From the NCBI GenBank assembly GCA_030040865.1, contig JASHSX010000043.1, positions 1 to 21,128 of the forward strand: DNA of 21,128 bases, in the 5' to 3' direction. A model generated the notes under the pieces. The model was not told where the DNA came from. It made no database searches and was given only the letters and a program-made list of their open reading frames with translations. Both the position numbers and the translations under genes were made by a program. Positions within the stretch are counted from its first letter, which is position 1, and each line of letters starts with the position of its first letter. Positions 14,634 to 21,128 of the stretch are shown one piece after another. Origin of the DNA: Thermoplasmata archaeon. Its GTDB lineage: Archaea > Thermoplasmatota > Thermoplasmata > Lutacidiplasmatales > UBA184.

Positions 14634-14900
14634 CTACGGACCCTCCACCGAGATCGAGCGGAGGATAACCGCTTGCGCCTGGGGGTCGTCGGCCGCCGCA
14701 GAGGTCCGCACGTCGAGAACCGCTCCCACGGCGGGGGTCCCGGCGACCAGACGAGGCCACGCCGACCGCAGCTGCGCCTCCTGGACGTGGGACAGCGCTC
14801 CGACCCAGATCTCCGCGCGCGAGATGCGGGAGGCGTGTTCCCGTGCCGCGAGCATCACGAGCTGGCTCCGGAGGTCCCGGAGCAACGCCTCCTCATGCAC
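14634..14900 (-). CDS. hypA: HypA-like nickel metallochaperone lacking the zinc domain
   Basis: An 88-residue protein starting MHE, the HypA nickel-binding N-terminus with its essential His2. It continues with the HypA helix-strand pattern (RISRAEIWVGALSHV, then LVAGTPAVGAVLDV) and ends with SISVEGP. The usual roughly 113-residue HypA has two CxxC motifs in a zinc ribbon; here there is no cysteine at all, and the region is replaced by a short linker (TSAAADDPQAQAVIL). I believe similar short HypA forms occur beside other group 3b hydrogenases, so it is probably a functional subtype, not a decayed gene. It overlaps the protease gene by 8 nt. Confidence 0.82.
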   Translation of the reverse strand: MHEEALLRDLRSQLVMLAAREHASRISRAEIWVGALSHVQEAQLRSAWPRLVAGTPAVGAVLDVRTSAAADDPQAQAVILRSISVEGP

Positions 14901-15411
14901 GGTCGGTCGTCTCCTTCCGAACTGCTCCGGCGCCCCGGTCCGGCGCCCCCAGCTCCGACTCGATGCGATCGGCCACGACGGCGACGGCGGCGCGGACAGC
15001 GTCCGCGCGGATCCGTCCGGGGCCGGTCCCGGCCGCCTCGATCCCGAAGACGGTAAGTCGGGCCGGGGTCCGCCCGAGGCCCGCCGCCAATCCGAGGAGC
15101 GTCGGAAGGTCGAGCCCGTGGCTTGAGACCGTGGTACCCGGGGAAAGACCGGTCACTTCGTCCCCCTCCCATCGGTAGACGGTCCCCGGCGCGCCGCCGG
15201 AGCGGACGGCGTCCACGAGGATCACCCGCTCGCGCCGGGCGAAGTCGACAAGCAACCGCGTCAGATCTCCCGGGCCGTCGGCCACGTCCGCCCGGATCCA
15301 CGGTCGATCGCGAAGCGCGCGCGCCACGTCGAGCCCGGCACCGTCGTCGGAGCGGTCGTCGTTTCCGAGTCCGACCACGAGGGGCCGGGCGGAGGGACGC
15401 GGATCAGCCAC
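14893..15411 (-). CDS. Hydrogenase maturation protease (HycI/HyaD family)
   Basis: A 172-residue endopeptidase that trims the C-terminus of the [NiFe] large subunit after nickel insertion. It shows the family motif GLGNDDRSDDGAG at 14-26 with the nickel-sensing Asp, ILVDAV in the middle carrying the second acidic ligand, and SSHGLDLPTLL with the His ligand, followed by VFGIEAAG. Its start overlaps the hydA stop by 8 nt. The likely substrate is that neighbouring large subunit, whose tail after DPCISCATH is nine residues. Confidence 0.92.
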   Translation of the reverse strand: MADPRPSARPLVVGLGNDDRSDDGAGLDVARALRDRPWIRADVADGPGDLTRLLVDFARRERVILVDAVRSGGAPGTVYRWEGDEVTGLSPGTTVSSHGLDLPTLLGLAAGLGRTPARLTVFGIEAAGTGPGRIRADAVRAAVAVVADRIESELGAPDRGAGAVRKETTDRA

Positions 15412-16699
15412 GGTCCACCTCGAGCCGGAGGAAGTGGGTCGCGCAGGAGATGCACGGATCGTGGTTCCGTATCGCTCGTTCGCACGCCGACACGAGCTCG
15501 GCGTCGGGCCGGGCGAGGTCGGCGTCGATGAGGTGGCGCAGGTCGACCTCGATCCGGGCCTGGTTCTGTGACGTGGGCGGGACGATCTTCGCGTCGCGCA
15601 GGAGCCCGCCGGCGGCGATCTCGTAGCGGTGGTAGAGGATGCCCCGCGGCGCCTCGGTGACCGCCGCCCCCCGGGCCTCGGGGATCGACGCGGGGGGCGC
15701 CACGAACGGGGTCGGCGGGACGGAATAGCCCCGGATGATGCGGAGGGCCTCCTCGCACGCGAACGCGACCTCGATCGCCCGGACGAGGATGCTGCGGTGC
15801 GGGTTCACCACGGTCGCTTCGAGCCCGACCTCCTCCGCGAGCGACCGCGTTCGCGGCGGCAGACGGTCGTGGTTGAGACTGTAGCGCGCCATCGGTCCCA
15901 CGAGGTAGGACCCCCCGCCGCGTCGGCGCGCTTGGAGGGCATGCGAGTACGGGACTTGGACCTCCTCGAACTCCTCGTCGAAGCGCTCCTGGGGGATCCG
16001 GAGCCCCCGGCTCGACACGAGATCCCCCTCGTTCATCGGATACTCGTCCGGATGCCGCAGCGCCACGAACTCGTACTCCTCCGTCACGTCGGGGAACGGG
16101 AGCGACGCCGCGAAGCGCGCCGTCGACTCGGCGAGCGCGAACGCCTCCTCGAGCTCGGGGATCCGCGCGGCGAGCTCGTCGCGCGACGGCACGCGGTAGA
16201 AGCCTCCCACCCGAACGTTGATCGGGTGCACCTCCCGGCCGCCGAGGAGCTGCATGAGGGCGTTTCCCGCCTTCTTGAGCGCGAGCCCGTCCGCGACCAC
16301 CTTCGGGCGGTCCTTCGCGAGGCGGACCGCGTCCGGGTAGCCGAGGAAATCCGGGGCATGGAGGAGGTAGATGTGCAGCGCGTGGCTCTCGATCCACTCC
16401 CCGCAGTAGAGGAGCCGGCGGAGCGCCCGCAACGGGCCGTCGACGCGGATCCCGAGCGCCCGTTCGAGGGCGTGGCAGGCGCTCATCTGGTAGGCGACCG
16501 GACAGATCCCGCAGATGCGGGCCGTGATGTCCGGCGCCTCGGCGTAGTCCCGGCCGCGCAGCATCGCCTCGAAGAATCGGGGAGGCTCGAAGATCCGCAG
16601 CTCGACCTCCTGGGCCCGGCCGCCCTCGATCCGCACGCGGAGCGCTCCCTCCCCCTCGACCCGCGCGACGTAGTCGACGGCGATCGTGCGCTCGGTCAC
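15404..16699 (-). CDS. hydA: [NiFe] hydrogenase large (alpha) subunit, group 3b-like
   Basis: The 431-residue catalytic subunit. The N-terminal Ni-Fe motif is RICGICPVAY (61-70; Cys63 and Cys66) and the C-terminal one DPCISCATH (414-422; Cys416 and Cys419), giving all four cysteine ligands. ARVEGEGAL near the start and TEAPRGILYHRYE in the last third are typical. WIESHALHIYLLHAPDFLGY strongly recalls the Pyrococcus sulfhydrogenase alpha chain. The tail FLRLEVDRG is presumably removed by the protease encoded next. The GTG start at 16699 overlaps the hydD stop as GTGA. Cytoplasmic; couples H2 to NAD(P) with HydBGD. Confidence 0.95.
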   Translation of the reverse strand: MTERTIAVDYVARVEGEGALRVRIEGGRAQEVELRIFEPPRFFEAMLRGRDYAEAPDITARICGICPVAYQMSACHALERALGIRVDGPLRALRRLLYCGEWIESHALHIYLLHAPDFLGYPDAVRLAKDRPKVVADGLALKKAGNALMQLLGGREVHPINVRVGGFYRVPSRDELAARIPELEEAFALAESTARFAASLPFPDVTEEYEFVALRHPDEYPMNEGDLVSSRGLRIPQERFDEEFEEVQVPYSHALQARRRGGGSYLVGPMARYSLNHDRLPPRTRSLAEEVGLEATVVNPHRSILVRAIEVAFACEEALRIIRGYSVPPTPFVAPPASIPEARGAAVTEAPRGILYHRYEIAAGGLLRDAKIVPPTSQNQARIEVDLRHLIDADLARPDAELVSACERAIRNHDPCISCATHFLRLEVDRG

Positions 16700-17484
16700 G
16701 GGTCTCCCGAGGGGGCGGCCTCCGCCGCGAGCCGGAACGGCTTCGCGGCGGCGTTGAAGGTGCGGTAGATCCGGGCGATCTCGTCGGGCCGCATCCCGAG
16801 CTCGCGCAGGCGGCGGCTCCAGGCGGCCGTGTTGGGAGTATCCTGCGGCCCGAAGCAGCCGTAGCACCCCCGGTCGTACGCCGGGCAGATCGCCCCGCAT
16901 CCGGCCTGCGTCACCGGGCCGAGGCACGGGGTTCCGCGGGCGACCACGACGCAGACGGTGCCGCGCCGCTTGCACTCGATGCAGACGCTGTCGGTCGGCA
17001 CGGTGGGACGCCGGCCCTGCAGGAACGCCGCGATGACCTCGAGGAGCTGGCGCTTGTTGATCGGGCATCCGCGGAGTTCGAAATCGACCGGCACGTGGTC
17101 GGCGATCGCGGTCGATCGGGCCAGCGTCTCGATGTACTCCGGACGGGCGTAGACGATCCGACGGAACTCGTCGACGTTCCCGAAATTGCGGAGGGCTTGG
17201 ATGCCGCCCGAGGTCGCGCACGCCCCGATCGTGACGAGCCGGCGGGACTGGGCCCGAACCTCCCGGATCCGTTCGGCATCGTGCGGCGTCGAGATCGAGC
17301 CTTCGACGAGCGAGAGGTCGTACGGGCCGGGCGCGAACGCGCTCGTCGCCTCGGCGAAATTCGCGATCTCGATCCGCCCCGCGACCGCGAGCAGCTCGTC
17401 CTCGCAGTCCAGGAGCGACAGCTGGCAGCCGTCGCACGACGCGAATTTCCAGACCCCCAGCCGGGGGCGCGTCGTGGACGCCAT
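16696..17484 (-). CDS. hydD: [NiFe] hydrogenase small (delta) subunit, group 3b-like
   Basis: The 262-residue electron-transfer subunit. It begins with the proximal-cluster motif CDGCQLSLLDCE (17-28), has TIGACATSGGIQ in the middle, ELRGCPINKRQLLEV, and ends with several cysteines (CIECKRRGTVC, PCLGPVTQAGCGAICP, GCYGCFGP) for further [4Fe-4S] clusters. No twin-arginine signal is present, so it is cytoplasmic as expected for group 3. I chose ATG 17484, with GAGG 8 nt upstream and 1 nt after the hydG stop. A GTG at 17502 would add six residues and overlap hydG. Confidence 0.94.
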   Translation of the reverse strand: MASTTRPRLGVWKFASCDGCQLSLLDCEDELLAVAGRIEIANFAEATSAFAPGPYDLSLVEGSISTPHDAERIREVRAQSRRLVTIGACATSGGIQALRNFGNVDEFRRIVYARPEYIETLARSTAIADHVPVDFELRGCPINKRQLLEVIAAFLQGRRPTVPTDSVCIECKRRGTVCVVVARGTPCLGPVTQAGCGAICPAYDRGCYGCFGPQDTPNTAAWSRRLRELGMRPDEIARIYRTFNAAAKPFRLAAEAAPSGDP

Positions 17485-17485
17485 G

Positions 17486-18355
17486 TTACAGCCCTCGGAC
17501 ACGTAGGAGGGGCCCGACCTCGCGGTACCCCAGGACCGGCCCGTCCCGGCAGAGGAGGTACGGCCCGAGCTGGCAGTGACCGCACTGACCGATCCCGCAC
17601 TTCATGTTCCGCTCGAGCGAGACCCAGATCTCCTCCCGTCGCACGCCGCGCGCCTCGAGCGCCTCGGCCGCGAACCGCATCATGATCTCGGGTCCGCACA
17701 GGTACGCGACGGCGTTCGGGCCATCGAACCGGGCGTCGGGGATTCGCAGCGTGACGAGTCCCACATCGCCGTACCACTCGCGGCCCGCGGCGTCGACCGT
17801 GACCTGGAACCGCGCGTCCGTGCGCGTGCGCCAGCTCTGGAGCTCCGCGTAGTAGACGAGATCGCCGGGGGTCCGCGCCCCGTAGATCACCTCCAGTCGG
17901 CCGAACCGGTCGCGATGTCGGAGGAGTTCGTAGAGCAGCGGCCGGAGCGGGGCGAGGCCGAGACCTCCCGCGATCACGATGACGTCCTTGCCGCGGGCGC
18001 GCTCGATCGGCCAACCGATCCCGTACGGTCCCCGTACGGCCACGGTCGCCCCCGGGGCCGCGGCCGCGAGGGCCTGCGTCGCCAGGCCGGCGGTGCGGAT
18101 CGTGTGGACGAGCTCGCCTCGCCGATCGGGGTCGCCGCTGATCGAGATCGCGGCCTCCCCGCGCCCGAGCAGCGAGACCATGTTGAACTGACCCGGACGG
18201 AACGGCGGGCACGCATCCGTAGCCAGCGGCCGCAACACGAGTGTCGCGGTGTCCACCGTGTCGGCGGTCCGTGCGACGACCGAGTAGGGGGACGGCGCGA
18301 GCGGCGGTTCGGGAAGCGCCGCGGCTCCGCCGGGCGGCTCAGGGAGCGTGGACAT
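17486..18355 (-). CDS. hydG: Hydrogenase gamma subunit, FAD/NAD(P)-binding ferredoxin reductase type
   Basis: The 289-residue diaphorase subunit that passes electrons between NAD(P)H and the hydrogenase clusters. FAD-binding residues are in FRPGQF (52-57) and VRGPYG (107-112). The nucleotide domain starts with VIAGGLGLAPLRP, and YLCGPEIMM is the usual C-terminal pyridine-nucleotide motif. It ends with a [2Fe-2S] loop, Cys253-x4-Cys-x2-Cys-x7-Cys269 (CGIGQCGHCQLGPYLLC). An alanine/proline-rich leader of about 20 residues precedes the domain. ATG 18355 overlaps the upstream gene by 17 nt. Confidence 0.94.
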   Translation of the reverse strand: MSTLPEPPGGAAALPEPPLAPSPYSVVARTADTVDTATLVLRPLATDACPPFRPGQFNMVSLLGRGEAAISISGDPDRRGELVHTIRTAGLATQALAAAAPGATVAVRGPYGIGWPIERARGKDVIVIAGGLGLAPLRPLLYELLRHRDRFGRLEVIYGARTPGDLVYYAELQSWRTRTDARFQVTVDAAGREWYGDVGLVTLRIPDARFDGPNAVAYLCGPEIMMRFAAEALEARGVRREEIWVSLERNMKCGIGQCGHCQLGPYLLCRDGPVLGYREVGPLLRVRGL

Positions 18356-18800
18356 CGAGCACCTGCAGCCGGGTCGCATCCAGTCGCGTCGCGAGGACCG
18401 GGACGAGGCGGAGGAGGAACTGGTACCCGTCCCGGGGGTGGGCGTCGAGCAGGGCCCGGAGCGGGGCGCCCGCAACGACCAGCACCTCCGTCGGCTTGAG
18501 CGCCCGAGCGTCGACGCGCCATCGGTGGGGTGCGACCAGCCATGACCAGCCGAACACCTCGCCCGGGCCGAGCGTGAGGATCGTGAGGTGCGGGCGATCG
18601 TGGGGGACGAGCTCGAGGGCGACCTTCCCGGCCCCAATAAGAAGGAACTCGCGCGCCGGATCCCCCTCGCGCGCGATCGTCGCGCCGGTCTCGTAGCGAC
18701 GTCGACGGGTGTGCTCGGCCATCGCCCGGACGAACTCCGGACCTAAGCCGCGGACGAACGGGTGGCGGTCGAGGTCCGCGTCCGATGTGGTCGCGTTCAT
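18339..18800 (-). CDS. Cyclic-nucleotide-binding-fold protein without DNA-binding domain
   Basis: A 153-residue single-domain protein of the Crp/cNMP-binding beta-roll fold: YETGATIAREGDPAREFLLIGAGKVAL, then TLGPGEVFGWSWLVAPHRWRVDARAL, then VLVVAGAPLRALLDAHP, and a C-terminal helix. There is no helix-turn-helix. The phosphate-binding cassette normally has FGE-x-A; here it is FGWSWL, losing the ribose-contacting Glu, so cAMP binding is doubtful. I recall a broad subfamily with the GWSWL...RW..DARA pattern. The start overlaps the hydB stop as ATGA, placing it inside the hydrogenase operon between B and G. A regulatory or assembly role for the hydrogenase is inferred. Confidence 0.88.
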   Translation of the reverse strand: MNATTSDADLDRHPFVRGLGPEFVRAMAEHTRRRRYETGATIAREGDPAREFLLIGAGKVALELVPHDRPHLTILTLGPGEVFGWSWLVAPHRWRVDARALKPTEVLVVAGAPLRALLDAHPRDGYQFLLRLVPVLATRLDATRLQVLDVHAP

Positions 18801-19987
18801 CCGCTTCCCCCCGCCGCCGGAGGGCGGCCCGCCGCGGCGTTCGAGCGGATCGCGCGGACCTCGGCGGTCAGGTCGATCCCGACCGGGCACCACGTGATGC
18901 ACCGCCCGCATCCGACGCACCCCGAGCTGCCGAACTGGTCGAACCACGACGCGAGCTTGTGCGTCATCCACTGTCGATACCGCGACGGGATTGTCGTCCG
19001 GACGCTGCCGGTGTGCAGCTCGGAGAATCCGAGGTTGAAGCAGGAGTCCCACCGACGCCATCGCTCGACCTGGGAGGCGTCGAGATTCGGCACCTCCTCG
19101 GTCGAGTGACAGAAGCAGGTCGGGCAGGCCATCGTGCAGTTGGTGCAGGCGAGACACCGCTCACCGACCTTCTCCCACTCCGGATCGTCCAGACGACCGA
19201 GCAGGAGGTCGTGGATCCCGTTTTGGTCCAGCGTTCGGCCCATCGATCGGGCGGTCCGGTCCACCGTGGCGACCATGGCGGCCACGTCGTCCGCGTCGGC
19301 GGGGCGCAGGGGTACCCCGACGAGGACCTGCGCGCCTCGCTCGCTGCCGACCTCGACCAGGAACTCGTGACGGTCCCCCTCGATACGCTCGGTGAGCGCG
19401 AGGTCGAAGCCGTCCGTCACGCCGGGTCCGGTGCCCATCGACACGCAGAAGCAGGTGCCCCCCGCCTGAGCGCACTGCACGGCGATGAGGAGCACTCGCC
19501 GGCGCCGGGCGGCGTAGCCGGGGTCCACGGCGGCTCCGCCGACGAACACGCGGTCCTGGATGCGGATCGCCGCGACCTCGCACGCCCGGACGCCGAGGTA
19601 CGCGGTCGGAGCGTCGTCCGCCGGTTCTGCGTCGATCGAGAACGACGCCCCCTTCCGATGGGCGGTGAACAGCCGCTCCCGGGAGGGAAAGAGGTACTTC
19701 TTCCAGCTGTGGGGCCCGACGTTGTACCCGAACAACGCCCCATCGGCGCGACGCTCCAGTCGGTAGGTCCCCGCCTCCTGCCGGTCGGTCCATCCGACCG
19801 GGAGGTCGGATTCGGCCTCGATGGGGCCGTAGACGATCGCCCCGTCCCGCACGGTCGGCCCGACGATGCGGTAGCCGGCGGTCCGGATCGACGCGAGCAG
19901 CCGAGAGAAGTCGGCCCGCCCGAGCACCGAGCGGCGGCCGACGTCCGGGTGCGGCCCCCCGGGACCCTGAAGTGCCGGTCGGTCCAT
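18797..19987 (-). CDS. hydB: Hydrogenase beta subunit, 4Fe-4S dicluster (sulfhydrogenase beta type)
   Basis: A 396-residue iron-sulfur subunit. The N-terminal two-thirds is the HydB/AsrA-type domain (YNVGPHSWKKYLFPSRERLF, YLGVRACEVAAIRIQDRVF, GGTCFCVSMGTGPG). The C-terminal part holds two [4Fe-4S] motifs, CLACTNCTMACPTC (278-291) and CVGCGRCITWCP (357-368), with extra cysteines in between (CFCHS, WDSCFN). It passes electrons between the flavin subunit and the small subunit. ATG 19987 has GAGGAG 8 nt upstream, 13 nt after the aminotransferase stop. A GTG at 19996 overlaps that site and is less likely. Confidence 0.93.
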   Translation of the reverse strand: MDRPALQGPGGPHPDVGRRSVLGRADFSRLLASIRTAGYRIVGPTVRDGAIVYGPIEAESDLPVGWTDRQEAGTYRLERRADGALFGYNVGPHSWKKYLFPSRERLFTAHRKGASFSIDAEPADDAPTAYLGVRACEVAAIRIQDRVFVGGAAVDPGYAARRRRVLLIAVQCAQAGGTCFCVSMGTGPGVTDGFDLALTERIEGDRHEFLVEVGSERGAQVLVGVPLRPADADDVAAMVATVDRTARSMGRTLDQNGIHDLLLGRLDDPEWEKVGERCLACTNCTMACPTCFCHSTEEVPNLDASQVERWRRWDSCFNLGFSELHTGSVRTTIPSRYRQWMTHKLASWFDQFGSSGCVGCGRCITWCPVGIDLTAEVRAIRSNAAAGRPPAAGGSG

Positions 19988-20000
19988 CGAGTTCACTCCT

Positions 20001-20924
20001 CTACCGGAGGTACGTGAGCCAGTCTTCGTGCAGGCTCGAGCGACCCCGAAAGGCGTCCTCGTACAAGGCTTGGACGCGGCGTGTGACGGGGTACGTGCCG
20101 GATCCGATGGGGCGTCCGTCGACCTCCCGGATCGGGGTCACGCCCGCGGCGGTGCCCGCGTAGAACAGCTCGTCGGCCGTGAACAGTTCCTCGCGGGTGA
20201 ACCCGGTCCGCTGGTACGGGATCCCGTCCTCGACCGCCAACTGAACGATCGTGTCCCGGGTGATCCCCCGCAGGATGCCCGAGCTCGCGGGTGGAGTGCT
20301 CAGGACCCCGTTGCGGACGCGGAAGATGTTCTCGCCCGGGCCTTCGGCGACGATGCCGCTCGAGTTGAGCAGGATCGCCTCGTCGTAGCCGCCGGCGCGC
20401 GCCTCGAGCTTCGCGAGGATGCCGTTCGCGTAGTTGGCCGCGCACTTCGCCTGGGGCGGCAGGGATCGGGAGTCGATGCGGGTCCAACTCGAGACCGTCG
20501 CCCGGACCCCGCGCGTCTGGCCGTCCTCGCCGAGGTACGCCCCCCAGGGCCACATGCCGATGGCGACCCGGACCGGAACTCCCGTTGGGTCAAGACCCAT
20601 CTGCCCGTACCCCGAGAAGGCGATCGGGCGAATGTACGCCTCGGTCGTTCCGGTCGCCCGGGCCAGATCGAGGACCGCGCCGGTGAGCTCGGGGACCGAG
20701 TACGGCAACTTGAGTTCGTAGATCCGCGCGCTGTCCCGGAACCGCTCGAGATGCTCGCGCAGCCGGAACACCGCCGGGCCGTGGGCCGCGGCATGGCACC
20801 GGATCCCCTCGAAGATCGCGAAGCCGTAGTGGAGGCCGTGGGTCATGACGTGGATCCGGGCATCGTCCCAGGGGACCAACGTACCGTCCATCCAGATGTG
20901 CGACGTGGCCGAGAGAGCGGGCAT
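20001..20924 (-). CDS. ilvE: Branched-chain-amino-acid aminotransferase (PLP fold class IV)
   Basis: Transfers the amino group between Val/Leu/Ile and 2-oxoglutarate. The 307-residue length and motifs match the E. coli enzyme well: HGLHYGFAIFEGIRCH, YIRPIAFSGYG, the PLP lysine Lys160 in QAKCAANYANG, SSGIVAEGPGENIFRVRNG, GITRDTIVQLA and ELFYAGTAAGVTPIREVDG. D-amino-acid aminotransferase or 4-amino-4-deoxychorismate lyase are the alternatives, but GIRCH near the N-terminus and the TAAGVTP motif favour the branched-chain enzyme. It is the first gene of the minus-strand array, 13 nt before hydB, and is divergent from a 2-oxoacid:ferredoxin oxidoreductase gene. Confidence 0.92.
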   Translation of the reverse strand: MPALSATSHIWMDGTLVPWDDARIHVMTHGLHYGFAIFEGIRCHAAAHGPAVFRLREHLERFRDSARIYELKLPYSVPELTGAVLDLARATGTTEAYIRPIAFSGYGQMGLDPTGVPVRVAIGMWPWGAYLGEDGQTRGVRATVSSWTRIDSRSLPPQAKCAANYANGILAKLEARAGGYDEAILLNSSGIVAEGPGENIFRVRNGVLSTPPASSGILRGITRDTIVQLAVEDGIPYQRTGFTREELFTADELFYAGTAAGVTPIREVDGRPIGSGTYPVTRRVQALYEDAFRGRSSLHEDWLTYLR

Positions 20925-20950
20925 CGAGGGTTCGGGACCCGGTACCGCAC

Positions 20951-20957
20951 GTTAAGG
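20951..20957 (-). promoter_or_regulatory. TATA-like box of the aminotransferase-hydrogenase operon
   Basis: On the minus strand CCTTAAC is centred about 30 nt upstream of the ATG at 20924, with no Shine-Dalgarno site in front of the ATG, fitting a leaderless start. A stronger A/T islet at 20984-20990 is about 60 nt from this ATG and could serve this gene with a longer leader. Confidence 0.4.
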
Positions 20958-20983
20958 GTGCAGTCAACCGCGGTTCACCTCTC

Positions 20984-20990
20984 GAATATA
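20984..20990 (+). promoter_or_regulatory. TATA box of the 2-oxoacid:ferredoxin oxidoreductase gene
   Basis: GAATATA, followed by GACG, is centred about 30 nt upstream of the ATG at 21018. It is the clearest A/T cluster in the divergent gap. A short leader with TCCTCC, not a Shine-Dalgarno sequence, follows. Confidence 0.5.
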
Positions 20991-21017
20991 GACGATACGA
21001 GCCCGTCCTCCTCCGTC

Positions 21018-21128
21018 ATGATGGAGATCCGATTCTGGGGACGCGGCGGGCAGGGGGCCGTCCTGGCGGCGGAGCTGCTCGCGCAGGCCGCCTTCCTGGA
21101 CGGGAAGGTCCCCCAGAGCTTCCCGTTC
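21018..21128 (+). CDS. porG: 2-oxoacid (pyruvate):ferredoxin oxidoreductase gamma subunit, N-terminal fragment
   Basis: Only the first 37 codons lie in the window. The peptide starts MMEIRFWGRGGQGAV and continues AAELLAQAAFLDGKVPQSFP, the standard N-terminus of the gamma subunit (IRWHGRGGQGA...AAFLEGKYVQAFP in relatives). The subunit joins alpha, beta and delta chains to oxidise a 2-oxoacid to acyl-CoA and CO2 with ferredoxin. Substrate (pyruvate or a branched-chain 2-oxoacid) cannot be told from this part; the adjacent aminotransferase makes the latter worth considering. Start is ATG 21018 or 21021. Confidence 0.88.
   Translation, partial: MMEIRFWGRGGQGAVLAAELLAQAAFLDGKVPQSFPF

Noticed and set aside
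16700..17437. Long N-terminal extension of the hydrogenase large subunit (677 codons)
   Set aside because: The extension is out of frame with, and antisense-free overlapping, the well-conserved small subunit gene. The large-subunit family starts at GTG 16699.
17485..17502. GTG start for the hydrogenase small subunit at 17502
   Set aside because: ATG 17484 has a GAGG site at proper spacing and sits 1 nt after the hydG stop. The GTG adds six unconserved residues.
18356..18637. Extended start for hydG (383 codons)
   Set aside because: The extension is an out-of-frame reading of the cNMP-fold gene. ATG 18355 precedes the ferredoxin-reductase domain directly.
1..21128. CRISPR arrays, tRNA or rRNA genes, insertion sequences, phage genes
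   Set aside because: No regularly spaced direct repeats, cloverleaf-like stretches, conserved rRNA blocks, transposase motifs or terminal inverted repeats were seen in the spacers between genes.

Overview
The window is a GC-rich (roughly two-thirds G+C), densely packed stretch that reads best as an archaeal genome, probably a Thermoplasmatota-like lineage from soil or sediment. The taxon is an inference. It rests on TATA-like A/T islets about 25-30 nt upstream of several start codons that lack Shine-Dalgarno sites (universal stress protein, formate-THF ligase, aminotransferase), on Pyrococcus-type sulfhydrogenase genes, and on a separately encoded 2-oxoacid:ferredoxin oxidoreductase gamma subunit. 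The gene families alone do not exclude a bacterium.

Layout. (1) 1-2455, minus strand: two neighbouring, homologous polytopic membrane proteins of unknown function; the first runs off the left edge at a cysteine motif. (2) 2515-4686, plus: a CLC-type chloride channel/transporter with a C-terminal CBS pair and an unresolved start. (3) 4757-5212, minus: a UspA-type stress protein. (4) 5512-8929, plus: a complete arginine deiminase operon (deiminase, carbamoyltransferase, carbamate kinase) with 4-nt start/stop overlaps and an unusual carbamoyltransferase active site. (5) 9165-9734, minus: a DoxX-family membrane protein, divergent from (6) 10005-11615, plus: a diverged formate-tetrahydrofolate ligase. 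Their intergenic region is crowded with dyad symmetries. (7) 11739-12692, plus: an EamA/DMT transporter. (8) 12689-20924, minus: an eleven-gene, near-gapless array of a branched-chain aminotransferase, the four subunits of a group 3b [NiFe] hydrogenase (order B, G, D, A) with a cyclic-nucleotide-binding-fold protein inserted after B, the maturation protease, a zinc-domain-less HypA, HypC, a second EamA/DMT transporter and a DUF6390-like protein. (9) 21018-21128, plus: the start of a pyruvate/2-oxoacid:ferredoxin oxidoreductase gamma subunit, divergent from the aminotransferase.

Together the genes suggest fermentative or energy-limited metabolism. Arginine catabolism yields ATP through carbamate kinase. 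Formate-THF ligase can run towards ATP or towards C1 assimilation. The cytoplasmic hydrogenase exchanges electrons between NAD(P)H and H2. An aminotransferase next to a ferredoxin-linked 2-oxoacid oxidoreductase fits amino-acid or 2-oxoacid fermentation. No rRNA, tRNA, CRISPR array, insertion sequence or phage gene was seen. The best candidates for something undescribed are the duplicated membrane-protein pair at the left edge, the atypical carbamoyltransferase, and the accessory proteins of the hydrogenase operon (DUF6390-like protein, cNMP-fold protein, DMT transporter).
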